The notes beneath the pieces are model-generated. The model was not told where the DNA came from. It made no database searches and was given only the letters and a program-made list of their open reading frames with translations. A DNA stretch of 64,000 nt. It comes from Takakia lepidozioides (lineage: Eukaryota; Streptophyta; Takakiopsida; Takakiales; Takakiaceae). Both the position numbers and the translations under genes were made by a program. The DNA lies in contig CM060734.1 of NCBI GenBank assembly GCA_030704615.1, positions 40,130,042 to 40,194,041 of the forward strand, given 5' to 3'. Positions 52,260-64,000 of the stretch are shown one piece after another. Numbering within the stretch: the stretch's first letter is position 1; every line of letters starts with the position of its first letter.

Positions 52260-54690
52260 TTACTTCTTAACGAATTCCACCCCTTTCTCTATTGAACTCT
52301 TCAGTTCCTCCTTCAGGGCTTCCAACCCCTTCCGCTCATAATCAGAGAGGGAGCCCAACCCAGCACTTCCTCCACACCTTTGGGACCCAATTGCACCTGC
52401 CATTCACAGAGCACTAACCATTACAAAGAGCTACAAACTGCAACGTTGCTGCTACAATGTATATCAGCACCAAATTGATTGCTCTTTTCCTTCCTTCCTT
52501 TTAGTGCCCACCTAAGTTTTCTTCCATCACTACTTTACAAGAACTAACATTGACTGCTAAACCAACTAAACAGTACCTTAGATGAGAAAAAGGGCAACTC
52601 AGTGATGTTGGATGCCACATAGCTGCACTCCACTACACCTTTCAGACCATTAAGACCCTTGAGACATCCCTCTCTAAGAGTGCTCCTGCATAACTGCATT
52701 CCCACCCATGATACGATGAAGTATAAATTAAACACGGGTTACCACCAGTCTCAACAACAATAACTCAAGAACTTTAAGTCCCCTGACCTCTTCATATATC
52801 AGCATACACAGAAATAGAAATTTTAGACACAATTGAACGATGCTAAAGCAAATATTAAAAACCACAGTAAGAACACAACAAAGACTTTACAAGGTTAAAA
52901 GTTTATAGTTACTTGGTCATTTAGTGCAAAGCCCAGATGTATGCACAAAAGCAAAAACAAGCAAACAATGCGGCGTTGTTGGGCCAACGGAGCAGGTCCT
53001 TACGCCATAGAACGAGTGGCAGAGCCTTTGCCAGCCTTAGCTTGCACAACTTCAGTTCTGCCGTCCTGTGTGCGCTTTGTTAGAGCTTCAATCTCTTCCG
53101 GAGTCAATGACGTCTTTGGAGTGGCCTGCAGCAAAAATGCAACTGCAAATGTGAGAAATGAGGTAGCAAGGTAGGATACACCAAAAGGAGATCACACCCC
53201 GCATCATCTGATAAACATGACCAACAATAAATACACAGGATCACGAGAAAATGGCATTGTGCCAGAAATTGATACCTGCACATCTGGTCTCGGTCAATCC
53301 AACAATGTGGAAGGAGACTGGGCTAACAACCATACATTGGGGTATCTATACATAAAAAGAAGTGTACCTGAGAGAAGAGGGGAAGAATAGTGATGCCCGC
53401 ATGGCCACCCACAACAGGAACGTCGACATCTACAAAATTTCACAATCCAACCATGTCACAAATTGAATGTGCAATATGGAAAAGCTGCATGGTAACCTAC
53501 CCACATGATACTTCCTTTGTTCCAAAACAGACAGCAATTTTAACTCCTATCTGAATAGGCCCCTTACTGAAGCAATATTCATTCACAGCAGCAGTAGAAT
53601 ATTCAGCCTGCTAAAGCTTGATAGTAACCTCATTCTGTTAGCTTGTAGCCTTGCATGTTAAGAGCTGGTCCCTTTAACCAGAAGTAGGACTTCTGACTAG
53701 GACAATTCTCTCTACCAATGTACAAGACTGCAATCCCCTAAGAATAGGGGTCACATTCTGATTACCCAATATAGGACCTCTGATTCCTGATCAATGTAAG
53801 CCCACAGTCATGGGTTGTCATACATGTACAGTTTTCAGATTGCAGAACTGACCTGGGTCAGCGAGGGCAGTAGTTCTAAGGACTCACTGTTAGAGATTCA
53901 AGATTTGTACTAGAGGACCAAACTCTGCGATGCTTACCTCGCACTGGGATGCCCTTCTTACAAGCATAGAAGGTCCTTGCTCACACCACATCCAGTGTGG
54001 TTACACCAAATAGTTTGGCTGGATCATATGTGCCAGCCTTCTTGAAAACTTCTGCCGCAATCAGCACCGTCGAGTTGACAGGGTTACTGATCATGTTCAC
54101 CAACGCTTTCAGCACAACCAGCAGAAGTCAGGATCCAGCCGACAATACTTTGCAGAGCACACGTTGTGAAAGAGAGTCATGAACACTAGAGAGCTCACTG
54201 CATGCAGGCTCAATGGCACTAACTGACTGCCAATGCCGTCAAATGCAGCAAACAGATCCCACACAAGTCGACAATGTAATACCAACTAAAAATATTGGAA
54301 TACCAATTCAGGTTTTGATGGTGTGAACACTTCTATACCACAGTTTCCGGCAGGCCGTCTGACAGACAACTAAACCTAAGGGCATCGGGTGCCAAATATA
54401 TGTGGTTTTTGTATCCCCATGTCAAAGCTGAGTATATCCTGTCATGAAATGATCATCCTTACCATGAACTACCACAATCCCAGCACTTACTGCCCACAAC
54501 AATGAATGACACAAAGTGGTTCTAAAACTTAAAATGCAAACATACCTCTGGGCAATATTCAGCTATAGCCGTGCACAGGCTCTTCACAATTCCAGCATTG
54601 ATCCTTGAGCAAATCATCCCGTGTCATGCCAGGCTTGCGTGGCACCCCTGCAGGAATGATGACAGAATTGGCCTTAGGGCATGCATTTGA
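52260..54690 (-). pseudogene. Malate dehydrogenase (mitochondrial/glyoxysomal type) pseudogene with introns, 5' truncated
   Basis: Exon-like pieces in order on the minus strand: [20 protein letters not shown] (about 54680), [36 protein letters not shown] then [59 protein letters not shown] then [37 protein letters not shown], and a final GSLSDYERKGLEALKEELKS to a TAA at 52262-52260. Lesions: an extra base near 54601-54606; TGA at 53983-53981 where family members have Arg (DVVRA); TAA at 53002-53000 after SMA; and a missing base near 52351-52364. The N-terminal NAD-binding part is absent. Several splice sites survive, so this came from genomic duplication, not a reverse-transcribed copy. It cannot make active enzyme. 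Confidence 0.88.
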
Positions 54691-57056
54691 GATGCTTGTC
54701 CGCGTACAGCCAGCATGGTGCCTCCCTTGAACTTAAAAATGTGCAATTAAATGAGATGGATACTCAAACCACAACAGCTTACCTCTAGAACCCTGGAGAT
54801 ATGGAGTTCATGTTGTACCTTCTCTTCTTCCATATGGGCCTCAAGTTCTTGGCACCTAGAACATGTTAAAATATGACGATGTGCAGCAAAGACTTTTGGA
54901 ATGCGTTGGCAGGACCTCCGACTTGTACCCACTTCCCTTAGTAGCTTGCCATGAATTCAGGCAGGGCCATAACTTCTGTCCTTTCTTGTTTGCAGGCCTT
55001 GCAGCTGCTCATCAAACAGCCTAGCCTGCCAGCCATGCCCTGCCTCTGGTTTCTGCCTCCCCAAGTCCTACCCCACCCACCCGTGACATGCCCTCATTGA
55101 TGAAACCGCAGGAAACCAAACAACGCCAGTTCGCTGCAGGGGAAAGCAGGAGAGGAAAGGGCAAAATACCTGGAGGGCACGCTGCATGTCTTGGATGCTG
55201 CGAGTGGCGCAAACAGCACAGCTTGTAGCGCTTCCAGCTGCGCCTGGTCATGCCTGCTGTTCCAGCGCAGCCTGGTAGGACGCCGAGATTGCACTTTGCA
55301 GCGTCACTATCACTTCCTCCTTCTATCTCACCACCTATAGCCTCCGTATGATCGACTGCGCCACTGTGGCCACCTGCTTCACCCACCAGTCGTTAAGGAG
55401 CATTAGACCTTGCAAACAGGCGATGGCGTTCCAGCACCTTTTCCAAAAGTACACTGAAGAAGAGCCGTATCCCTTCTTGGTTTCCTCTATGACTGTGGAT
55501 GACTGCGAAATCCTTGCTCAGCATTTCAACAAGTCCAAAGCACGTCCAAACCGTGCTGTCCTCACGCTGCGCTCTCAAATATGCCATTCTAGTCTCAGGC
55601 ATCCCCTTTCAGACTTATTTATTGTTGAGCACCCGTGTCATCTCCATTACTGTACTCGTGAAATGAAATAAACGTAGTTCCTAGTACAGCCGCTGCAGGG
55701 GGGGAGGTGAACATGTAGCTATCGCATTCATTTCAAATTTTGAAGATGACAGGTACATCGTTTAACATTTGCACTGTGAAATACCGCGATTTGTTGTTGA
55801 TGTGTATACCGTGCAAGTACCATTCTTCATCTTTCACTATCACACTGAGTCCCCGGATCCATGCCAATCCTACACGATGCATCCTCGTAAGACGTTCTGC
55901 ACATTCTGTTTCTCTCCCACCATCAAAAAATTCCTGAGACATATGTAGGTTTTCCAAAAGGCTCCATTACCATAACTATCTCAGGGTCAACTACTTCAGC
56001 AAGTGCATGCAAGCAACAAAGGATATTTCACATATTCTAGGAATATGCAGAGAATGTGTTATGGCAGAACTGTTGCATGACACGCTTTGCACTACACACT
56101 TAGATGGCATGATACACTTTGCATACAAGGTCTTTTCATGTTTTCACCAGTATTGGGCGGTTATGTAATATTTTTGATAACTCCGGTTTCAGGTTCTCTC
56201 TTTACGACTGTCTTCTAAGAACCTCCTATTCAGGTTATTTACTTTTAGAGGATTTTCAAGAACCACCAGAGCCGGTTATTAAGTGTCTTTTCATATCTTC
56301 CGGTTCTGATACATTTCTGTTATTTGGCTACTTTCATATGCCGGTTAGCCAATCCGGTTAGGATATATAATAGATCTTATAATCGCCGGTTCTTGAAAAG
56401 GTTACTGTTAGAAGAACCTTAAGGCACTTTGGTGAACAATAGCACTTCTATATTATTCCAACACGGGTTATAAGTTATAATGCATTCATGAGACCTCTTC
56501 CTTATCATTGTACCAAAACATCAGAGAGTAAACACAAGATGCTGGCTAAACCTAGATCAAGTGGCGAGCAAGTATCATTAACTGTTTAAATTAAAAAAAA
56601 AAAAACATGAACATGAACATGCCCCATGGTCTACATGAACATGAACAATAAGAAACATGTATGGAATTTCACACGTGCCAGAGAATATAGCGTTGTGGAT
56701 GGCGCCGAGGCTCGCGTTATTCCACGTCTGCGTGTGCGTTGGCAAACGTTTGCAGAATGACAGCGGCCTGTGTTGGATCCTAGGTTTCAAATTTTTCTCT
56801 CTGTGGGATCTGATCAGGAAAGAGGGGGGAGAAGAGAGGGGCTGCGGAAGATATGGTGCTTCACTAGTCAGCTACACAGGTGTAGATCTCAAGGGGAAGC
56901 TGCAAAGTGGGTGCCTGGAAAGAATTCGATGCTGTAAGTATTAGCTTAGCTATGCAACCATCTGATCTGTAGGCTGCTTATTCATTGAGGGGGGAAGAGG
57001 GAAAGCGTGGATTGAGAAAGAGGTGTGGGAGGAGGGAGATTGTGTACAGAGACATG
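54691..57056. other. Intergenic region with unassigned open frames
   Basis: Open frames exist at 55021-55386 and 55393-55602 (minus) and 55348-55671 (plus), without domains I recognise. At 56148 a sequence CAGTATTGGGCGGTTATG resembles the terminal repeat of the hAT element at 19313, followed over 270 bp by many CCGGTT motifs. No matching right end was found. Confidence 0.35.
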
Positions 57057-57064
57057 TATAAAAG
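57057..57064 (+). promoter_or_regulatory. TATA box of the ABCB28-like gene (TATAAAAG)
   Basis: It sits 52 bp before the ATG at 57109, so transcription would start near 57088. This supports 57109 over the in-frame upstream ATG at 57025. Confidence 0.6.
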
Positions 57065-57108
57065 GGAGGAGCTGGCACAATTGTAATTTCAAAGACCAAC
57101 TTTCGGCC

Positions 57109-60100
57109 ATGGCCGCAGCGATGCTCTCGGGCACCCCCTTCCTATCGACTCACTCTTCTTTTTCCGACTTCGCTCAACAATCCCCTTCGTCTCCTTCTCT
57201 ATTTAACCCACTGACCAGTCCTCCTCTCTCCAGAGGTGGTTACCTTCACACGAGGCCAGCCACTTGCGCCAGGATCTCGCCTTTAGCTAGCGAGAAACTA
57301 CAATATCTACCACGCCGGTCTGCGAGTTATGTGTCTCCCTCTCAGTACCGTCCCTCTAGAAAATCCCACCTCAATTTGTCAATGCGTGGTGATCATTTGA
57401 ATTCAAGGATTGGATGTCGGTCGAGAATGAGCTTGGGCATATCCTATTACAATCCTTTGCGGTTCAACGGTCGTGGTACCTCCATCGCCTGTTTGAGTGA
57501 AGGTTTAGTTGGGGGTTCACCGGGCTGCAGCGTTGGAGAAATTGTTCCACTCCATGGCGTGAACACCTATTGCAGGTCAGGATTGAGGCGCACCAGTCTG
57601 AAAAAGTTTCAGAGGAGAGATGCAATGAAGGAAGGATATACTGGGGACTTCAAGCCATTCGCAAGAGAACAATCTAGCGGTGGAAAGAGGCCCAAGCAGG
57701 CGAGAGCGGCATACATTTCTCCTCCAGCCGACCCTGGGTTTCTCAGAGTACCTGATGGAGATGAAGATAACTTTCAGGATGTTCTGGGCGCGGTTCCAGT
57801 GGCCCCTCGAGGACCTAAGCCTGCAATTACATGGGGTCTCATCGGTAGTCTTGTGTTGAAGCAAAAACTTCGCCTGGCATTGGCTGTAGTAGCCCTTGTT
57901 GGTTCGACGGCCTGTACCCTCACCATGCCTCTCTTCTCGGGTATTTGTGCTCCCCTGTACCTCAAACACAGTGGATAATATCATGCTGACTACCAATAGA
58001 CAATCTGGAGAAAATGGTAAAGTGTGCTATTTGGTACTGCTTGTTCTTCAATTGGCATCACAAGCTGCATATTGAGCCACACATATTGGCAGGACCCTCT
58101 TGCCTAATCTCACATATGCTTGCTCTGGTTGCAGTGTAAGATGGATCATTCATACAGTTTAAATCATGCGTGTTTTGAGCTGAAAGTCGAGGTTGACAAG
58201 TTGAGTTTGAGTTGGCCAACTTATGAATCCTGGTAGAGAGCATTGAATATCGATGTAGGGATGTGATCACATGATGCTCGAATGTGGTTTAACAGGTAGG
58301 TTCTTCGAGACAGTGATTGGGGTACGTTCAGAGCCTTTGTGGGAATTGCTCTCAAAATTGAGTGTCATATATGCTTTGGAGCCAGCATTCACAGTCCTGT
58401 TTGTTACCAACATGGTACACGTATGGGAAAGTGTGATGGCCATTTTGCGGGCCCAGATTTTTCGCCGAATCATTATTCAGAAGGTGCCCACTTTTCTCCT
58501 TTTTCAACATTGTCTTCAAATGGAATCTCTGAAGGATGCAGGTCACAAAGCATATTTTGTGCTGCCATAGGAGGAGATGGAAAGAAGATTCATTCATGGG
58601 CACAGATGTTGGCATTGACATGGGGTTTTGCTTCTTGTTTGCAGGTGGAGTTCTTTGATCGCCATAAGGTATGTAATGTGAACTCACCTGGCATTGCAAT
58701 ATTTTGTTTTGAGCCTATGTCCTCTAGTCCCTCCAGACAACAGAATGGCAAAAATAGAGGGCCTGTGCACTCTGCTTTTGACTGCACCTTTGCCATTTAG
58801 CTCCTGTGTGAGGGCCACAAGATAGAATTCCCCTCTTTCTCTAAAGGAAGAACCAAAGTGGAGGCAGGGTGGTTTTATTTCTCTTACCAGTTGATCTTGC
58901 ACTTCTATGAGGGGAGAAACATGATAGATCCTTGCGGAGGGGGTAGTGTTGGCCTACTGTGGCCTGCCTCAGTTAGATTTACCTTGTCATGTATCCTTGT
59001 TAGATGCGCCTTTTCAGTCATGCTTACCAGCTTTCGCCTTTCATCGTGGTTTATGAGGGCTTCATGGCAGTATGCATGGCCAGGTCGGTGAGCTCACATC
59101 GCTCATATCGTCGGATTTGGGGACTGTCAAAGACATTGTGAATGAAAATGTCTCCCGGGACCGTGGATTCCGTGCATTTTCCGAGGCAAGCTGGGCTCTC
59201 CCCTTAACATTTTAGGTTGAAATTGTGGACTCAAGGAGCCATTAAGGTCAGTACATGTCTTGGTTTATGGCCCGTATTGGAGACTAGCATACATTATCAA
59301 CCCAGCTGTTGGCAAGGGCATGGCCTTTACCTAAGGCAGACCTAGTCTCTCCAGTTGGACTTTTGCAAAATTTGAAGGTGACCAAGTCCCAATGGAAGGC
59401 AGTAGCCCTGAGGTGTGACGGAGGCAGTTCCATAGGACCCAGTCTCCTTCTTCTAGATATGAGAGAGCTAAAGGCTGATCAAGCAAGGCAAGGTGTTAGG
59501 TGATGCAAGCCTCAGACATGGATAGGCCAAAAGTTAGCCAGAATTGCACATCCTCCTTGATTGCTTAGTGGGCGGAGCACAGTTTCTCATTTTGTTTTTT
59601 GTTTGATGGCATGCCGTGGGTGAAGCAGATGATGAGTGTAATGGTCATTCTCTTCTTTCTGTCAGTCCAGCTTGCCCCTGTTCTTGGTGGACTCATGCTG
59701 TCCATCTCTGCCATCGTCGGTAAGTTTATCATGCTACTTTGTACTTCACTGGCCCTCTTCTCTCTCTTTCTCTGCGTGTGGATTCCACAACTGGCTCTGG
59801 GAGGGTGGGTTGTCCTTAAGGCCATGTCAAGGCCAATGTTCGCAGGGATCCATCCGATACAATCTGGCAGAGCAGGAAAAGACTCCTGAAGGCTCGGCAG
59901 TGTCACTCCAACTGCAAGGCCTATACATCTAGCTCCACATCTGACATGCTGAAATAGCTACTAGCTCAGTTGAAACTCCCACTGCCTTGTGTGCCTGTGA
60001 TGACGGCAAGTCAATGCAAGGCAATGGTGATGCTACAAGTCTCTTTCTGGCCTGGCTCTAAGAGCATTATGTCGTGTGAAGTTATGTGGGAAGAGTTTTA

Positions 60101-63100
60101 CTACTGCATGGGCTCCCAGTAAGGGCTTTTTGTATGACGAAGAGATCAACCCAAGCGGCATCAAGGACCTGTTGGTTCCACAGACTTGAAAAAATCCTCC
60201 TGCAAACTGGTTGATGTAGTATAGAGACTGAGTCCCCTTTGATCCAAGCAAGACAAGGACAGGCTGATCAGAGATTTCTCAAGATGTTCCATGTGAAAAG
60301 AATGTTGGGCACCACAAGCCAGCTTGAATCGGAAATACTAGTTCTACAGAGATCCTTTCCTTGTCATCTGAGACAAACACATCATCATGCCTTCCGAACT
60401 CTCTGCCAAGTTCCCAAGGTCCCTCTCAAGTGCGTTGGACAACTTAGAGTCAGTTTCTCACACTGTACGGATTGAGACAGGAAGAATAAGATCCCTGGTG
60501 GTAATAGAATCTGTCAAACTTGTACCATTTGCAAGACAGTATAATTTCTTCTTCTCATGCCCTACCTGCAGATAGTGGTGTCTTTTTAGGGATTCCTTCT
60601 CTCTCAACATTTGGGTTTCATTTGTCTTCGGTTTAAGGGGCTCCCTATGGGTCCTCTAGGTCTTTCTTTGTCTTTCTCTCTCCCTCTCTCTCAACGAGTA
60701 TGGTACAAGGTTAGGGCAAACTGTCTTGTGAGTACATTCTCTCAACGAGTATCATCTTCCTCTCCCTCAGATGTTCTGTTCCATGTGAACACTTGAGTGT
60801 GCGGTATTAGGGCTCGAGCACTCTGGACTGAGTACGGTGTGTCTCATAGATGTTGTATTTGGGCTGATTGCAGCAATATACAAGCGAACAACAATGCCGG
60901 TTTTCAAAGCACATGGGTTGGCGCAAGCTCGAATCAGCGAGTGCGCCGGCGAAACCTTTGCTGCAATTCGTACAGTAAGTCTATTACAGATCTTATGTGT
61001 TTGATGGTGAGTTACTGGTTGCTTTCACACATCTCTATCCCTCAAAATTTTCAGTCCCTCAGATTGGAACGTAACTGGGGTTGTACTTGTCTGTGGACAT
61101 TTGGGATGTCCTGTTGTAGGTGCGGTCATTTGGAGGTGAAAGGCGACAAATGGGAATGTTTGATGAACAGGTGTGACGCTGCACTTTCCTATGCTCTGTG
61201 GATTCTATGGTACCTCAGGGTACACAATTTATGATGTTAGAAGTTGCCTGAGTTGGTCATTGCACAGATAATTACTAGGAGGTGGAGGAGACCGGCATTT
61301 AGGGGCCTTTATCATGCGCAAGGTGCTCACAGAAAGCTGCAGTCTTTGATCACTGTGGTTTTGAAGTTCTTTTCTGAAATGAAACAGGTGCTGGCGTATC
61401 AAAAGAGTGGGAATAAGCTTGGGTGGCTGAAATCAGCCAATGAGTCATGGACACGGATTGTGGTCTATGTGTCACTGATGGCTCTCTATATTCTTGGTGG
61501 AAGCAAAGTGAAAGCAGTGAGCGACTACACCTTTACATGGAAGGAAACTTTGTGCTGGTTTCGTGGGTCCAAGTATGGTAGAAAGGGTCTTCCATTTGAT
61601 TGAAGCGAGGGGAATATTAGTTCTATTTGGTTGTTCTCTAGACCTTTGGTAAGAAGTTGGAGAAAACTTAGTCGCTTGCCAGTATCTTCTGCAAGCTACC
61701 GACAAGACAAGGTCCTCAGGAACCCAGTTTATTTGTGTCCTTTGATGAGAAAGACACTGGGAACTCGTAGTCTCTGCTTGTCTGTGAGAGGGGTGCTTGC
61801 TGTATAAAGGATGGTAGCTATCCTAGCATGGTGTGACACCAATGGACCATTCCAGGGTTGAGGATTCTTTGAACATCTTGCTTAGCATTTGCAGCCTGAT
61901 TTGATTTGTACAGTCACTTGAATTTTTGGCCAAATTATAGTCCCAGTATCAGGAGAACATCTTATTGTCACCTCCTAAGTGACGCAAATAGAACATAACA
62001 GAAGCCTAATGTAAGGCAGTGATTCTTTTGTTGCAGGGGGAACTGGCCGTTGGTACCATGGTGTCCTTCATTGGATACACTTTCACTTTGACATTTGCAG
62101 TAAGCCAGCATCATGTCCCGTGGCTACCATTTTGAAAGCTTTTCCTTGCTTGATAGGGTTGTGGATGAATAGAGCATGATACACTGTTAGGCAGAATAGG
62201 ATGGAAGTGAGTGAAAAATGGACATCTTCAATTAGAAAAATATTAGTAACAAACCAGAACACAGTAACAAAAATTAGAACGAAGAACACACAAATCAATT
62301 CAGTAGTTCTCAGTTTGTAAATTAGTTGTCACAAGTAAGGCTCCAGTTCACTCTGGAACTGGATATTGAGGTGTAGAGAAGGCAAAAACCTCTGAGAGCG
62401 AAGGACTGGAAGGGGAGGCAGTGTTTATTCATCTTGTATGTCGAATCTAGCATGATTCAAGCCAGACAGAGCATGGCAGGTACAAGGTGTTGTGAACTCG
62501 CTAGCGGACCTTCGGGGCATGCTGGCAGCTGTGGACCGCATCAATTCAGTGGTGGCTGGTGCAGAAGTTGATCAGTGGCTTGCACATGGGCTAGAGAGAG
62601 AAGCCCGTGGGGAGCTCGAGAGCAATCGGGACTGTGCAAATGCCATGACGAATGAGGTTCTCCTTTCTGACAAGAATGAGACTGGACCCCATTTCGCGAT
62701 GGAGGCAACAAACCTGCCAGCAGTCAAGTCACAGAAGAGCGTCTGTGAGCTAGCTTGGTCAGGAGATGTAGTATTGGAAGGTATGTCTTGTTACACAACC
62801 GAATCAGGTTACCATAGGCCCCAGTGCAGCTTATGACAGTCTCCTTGCTCCCACGCAACTTTACATAAAGTGAGAAAAGGAAAAGCAGGATTGGAATCTA
62901 GGCCCATATGTGAGTGGGAATCCTTAAAGATAGCTAGTAAGTCTGTCTTTCTGGATGTAATTTTGTACCATAACAGCATATTTGGTCTGCAGATGTACAC
63001 TTTTCATATCCTTTGCGCCCAGAGGCAGGGGTGTTGAACGGAGTTACTTTGCACTTAAAACGAGGCACTGTGACCGCAGTGGTGGGTTCTAGTGGAGCCG

Positions 63101-63925
63101 GCAAAAGCACTATTGTGCAGCTACTTGCTCGTTTCTATGAGGTCTTGTCTTGTTCTCTCTTGGATTGTGCCAGCTCGTGAGGATCTTAGTCTATGTCTTG
63201 ATCTCTTTAATGTCGTACACTTGCCAGGCATCATTACACATCTATTTGATACCAGTCTTGAAAAAGGAATGTGCCTTATGTGAAGGAGCTTGGTAACTAC
63301 ACTTTGTGATTGGCATCCAGTGGCAGTATTCTACATCCCTCCGCATTGCTACAAAATCCATGCAGTAACAAACCATAACACCCCATGATTCAGCTAATGT
63401 TTTCCCCCCTGTCGACCTATTTGACCTTTCATAGTCATATTCAGGCCAGAGGATCACAATGATTGGTCGTCGCTTACAATAGGATCTAAGTTTGGCACAG
63501 TTCATGATTTCTGTTGTTGTATCTTGGCAGCCAACCAGTGGTAGGCTATCCCTTGCTGGAAGGGACGTACGGAAATTTGACAAGACCGAATGGGCTCGGG
63601 CTGTTTCTATCGTGAACCAGGTATACAAAAACTCTCATTGTGCCTTAATAGTACACACAATAGGCACAGTCATCCTGCTTGTGAGAAGTACCATTCTCCC
63701 CCCCTCACCAGGCTTAGCATCATACATGTTCCTTATTGTGAATAATGTGAACAACTTTCTATGCTACTTGGCTGAATGTGGGTGCTGCAGGAGCCAGTGT
63801 TGTTTGCAATGTCAGTCGCAGACAATATTGCTTATGGTCTGCCCAATGAGGAAGTGTCCCGAGAAGACATCATTGATGCTGCAAAAGCTGCTAATGCCCA
63901 TGACTTTGTGTCATCTCTCCCTCAG
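57109..63925 (+). CDS. ABCB28: Half-size ABC transporter B family (ABCB28/NAP8-like), plastid type, 5' part with 13 exons; continues past the window
   Basis: Exons: 57109-57940, 58296-58483, 58645-58668, 59084-59185, 59629-59719, 60874-60974, 61120-61170, 61388-61516, 62037-62099, 62480-62780, 62993-63141, 63531-63620 and 63791-63925 (next donor gtaact). All phases join. The first about 230 residues are a Ser/Arg-rich transit peptide. The membrane domain follows: GLIGSLVLKQKLRLALAVVA, RFFETVIGVRSEPLWELL, VGELTSLISSDLGTVKDIV, SVQLAPVLGGLML, YKRTTMPVFKAHGLAQARIS, GELAVGTMVSFIGYTFTLTF. The ATPase domain begins VHFSYPLRPEAGVL, with Walker A GSSGAGKST and Q-loop SIVNQEPVLF. The signature and Walker B motifs lie beyond the edge. 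Wording follows Arabidopsis ABCB28 closely. Half transporters dimerise; the plastid envelope location and substrate are inference. Exon 3 is only 24 bp, and the intron after 59185 has a GC donor (GAG-gcaagc). Confidence 0.95.
60702..60743 (+). repeat. Dispersed repeat family, copy E (degenerate core), in ABCB28-like intron 5
   Basis: It reads TACAAGGTTAGGGCAAACTG then TCTTGTGAGTACATTCTCTC, aligning to the core of copies A and B. It is flanked by a 12-bp repeat TCTCAACGAGTA (about 60690 and 60741). Confidence 0.5.
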
Positions 63926-64000
63926 GTAACTACATGCAGGGTTTGGTAGGCAGATACGATGGGCCCTGGTCAACATTCTCATCAATTTTGACTCTCTAGG

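Noticed and set aside
55021-55671. Open frames on both strands near 55 kb
   Set aside because: The frames are mutually overlapping, without recognisable motifs or consistent splice sites.

Overview
The window is nuclear DNA of a land plant. The genes are split by many GT-AG introns, are widely spaced, and encode plant proteins: ELM1, ABCF1, ABCB28/NAP8, a PUB13/14-type U-box ligase, a plant LRR receptor kinase, an F-box protein, a PPR relic and malate dehydrogenase. The proteins align well with Arabidopsis homologues recalled from memory, but not at the closeness expected of a flowering plant, and repeats and gene relics are common. A seed-free plant (fern, lycophyte or bryophyte) is my guess. 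This is inference, not something the sequence proves.

Layout. 1-3216: no recognised gene. 3217-4692 (+): two-exon FMN-binding split-barrel (PNPOx-like) protein. 6314-11707 (-): ten-exon ELM1-family gene, complete in splice sites and phases but with an in-frame stop in exon 8. It lies head-to-head with the five-exon ABCF1-type gene at 13641-17114 (+). 17115-20872: no firm gene, but a clean 737-bp hAT-type non-autonomous transposon with an 8-bp target duplication (19313-20049). 20873-25020 (-): five-exon coiled-coil protein I cannot name, with a LINE tail in its first intron. 26750-30142: tail-to-tail pair of KCTD-like BTB genes, the left one broken. 30767-32899: exon-like stretches of unknown identity. 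33779-36343 (-): LRR receptor kinase.

37666-43955 is the most unusual part. It holds a PPR relic, an unfamiliar gene with a degenerate kinase-like domain (minus strand), and a near-perfect inverted repeat with arms of about 1,464 bp around a 22-bp spacer (40303-43253). The repeat duplicates the first two exons of the kinase-like gene in opposite orientation, and a Ty3/gypsy relic follows. The next 1.3 kb (43990-45300) is AT-rich.

46013-48710 (+): U-box/ARM E3 ligase. 49951-51156 (+): single-exon F-box protein. 52260-54690 (-): malate dehydrogenase pseudogene that kept its introns. 57109-63925 (+): first 13 exons of a plastid-type half-size ABC transporter (ABCB28/NAP8-like) that runs off the right edge; one of its introns has a GC donor.

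The genes do not form one pathway. They are independent nuclear genes: mitochondrial fission, ribosome-associated ABCF ATPase, plastid ABC transporter, ubiquitin ligases and a receptor kinase. Local duplication, gene decay and insertions of hAT, LINE, Ty3/gypsy and possible SINE sequences shape the spaces between them.
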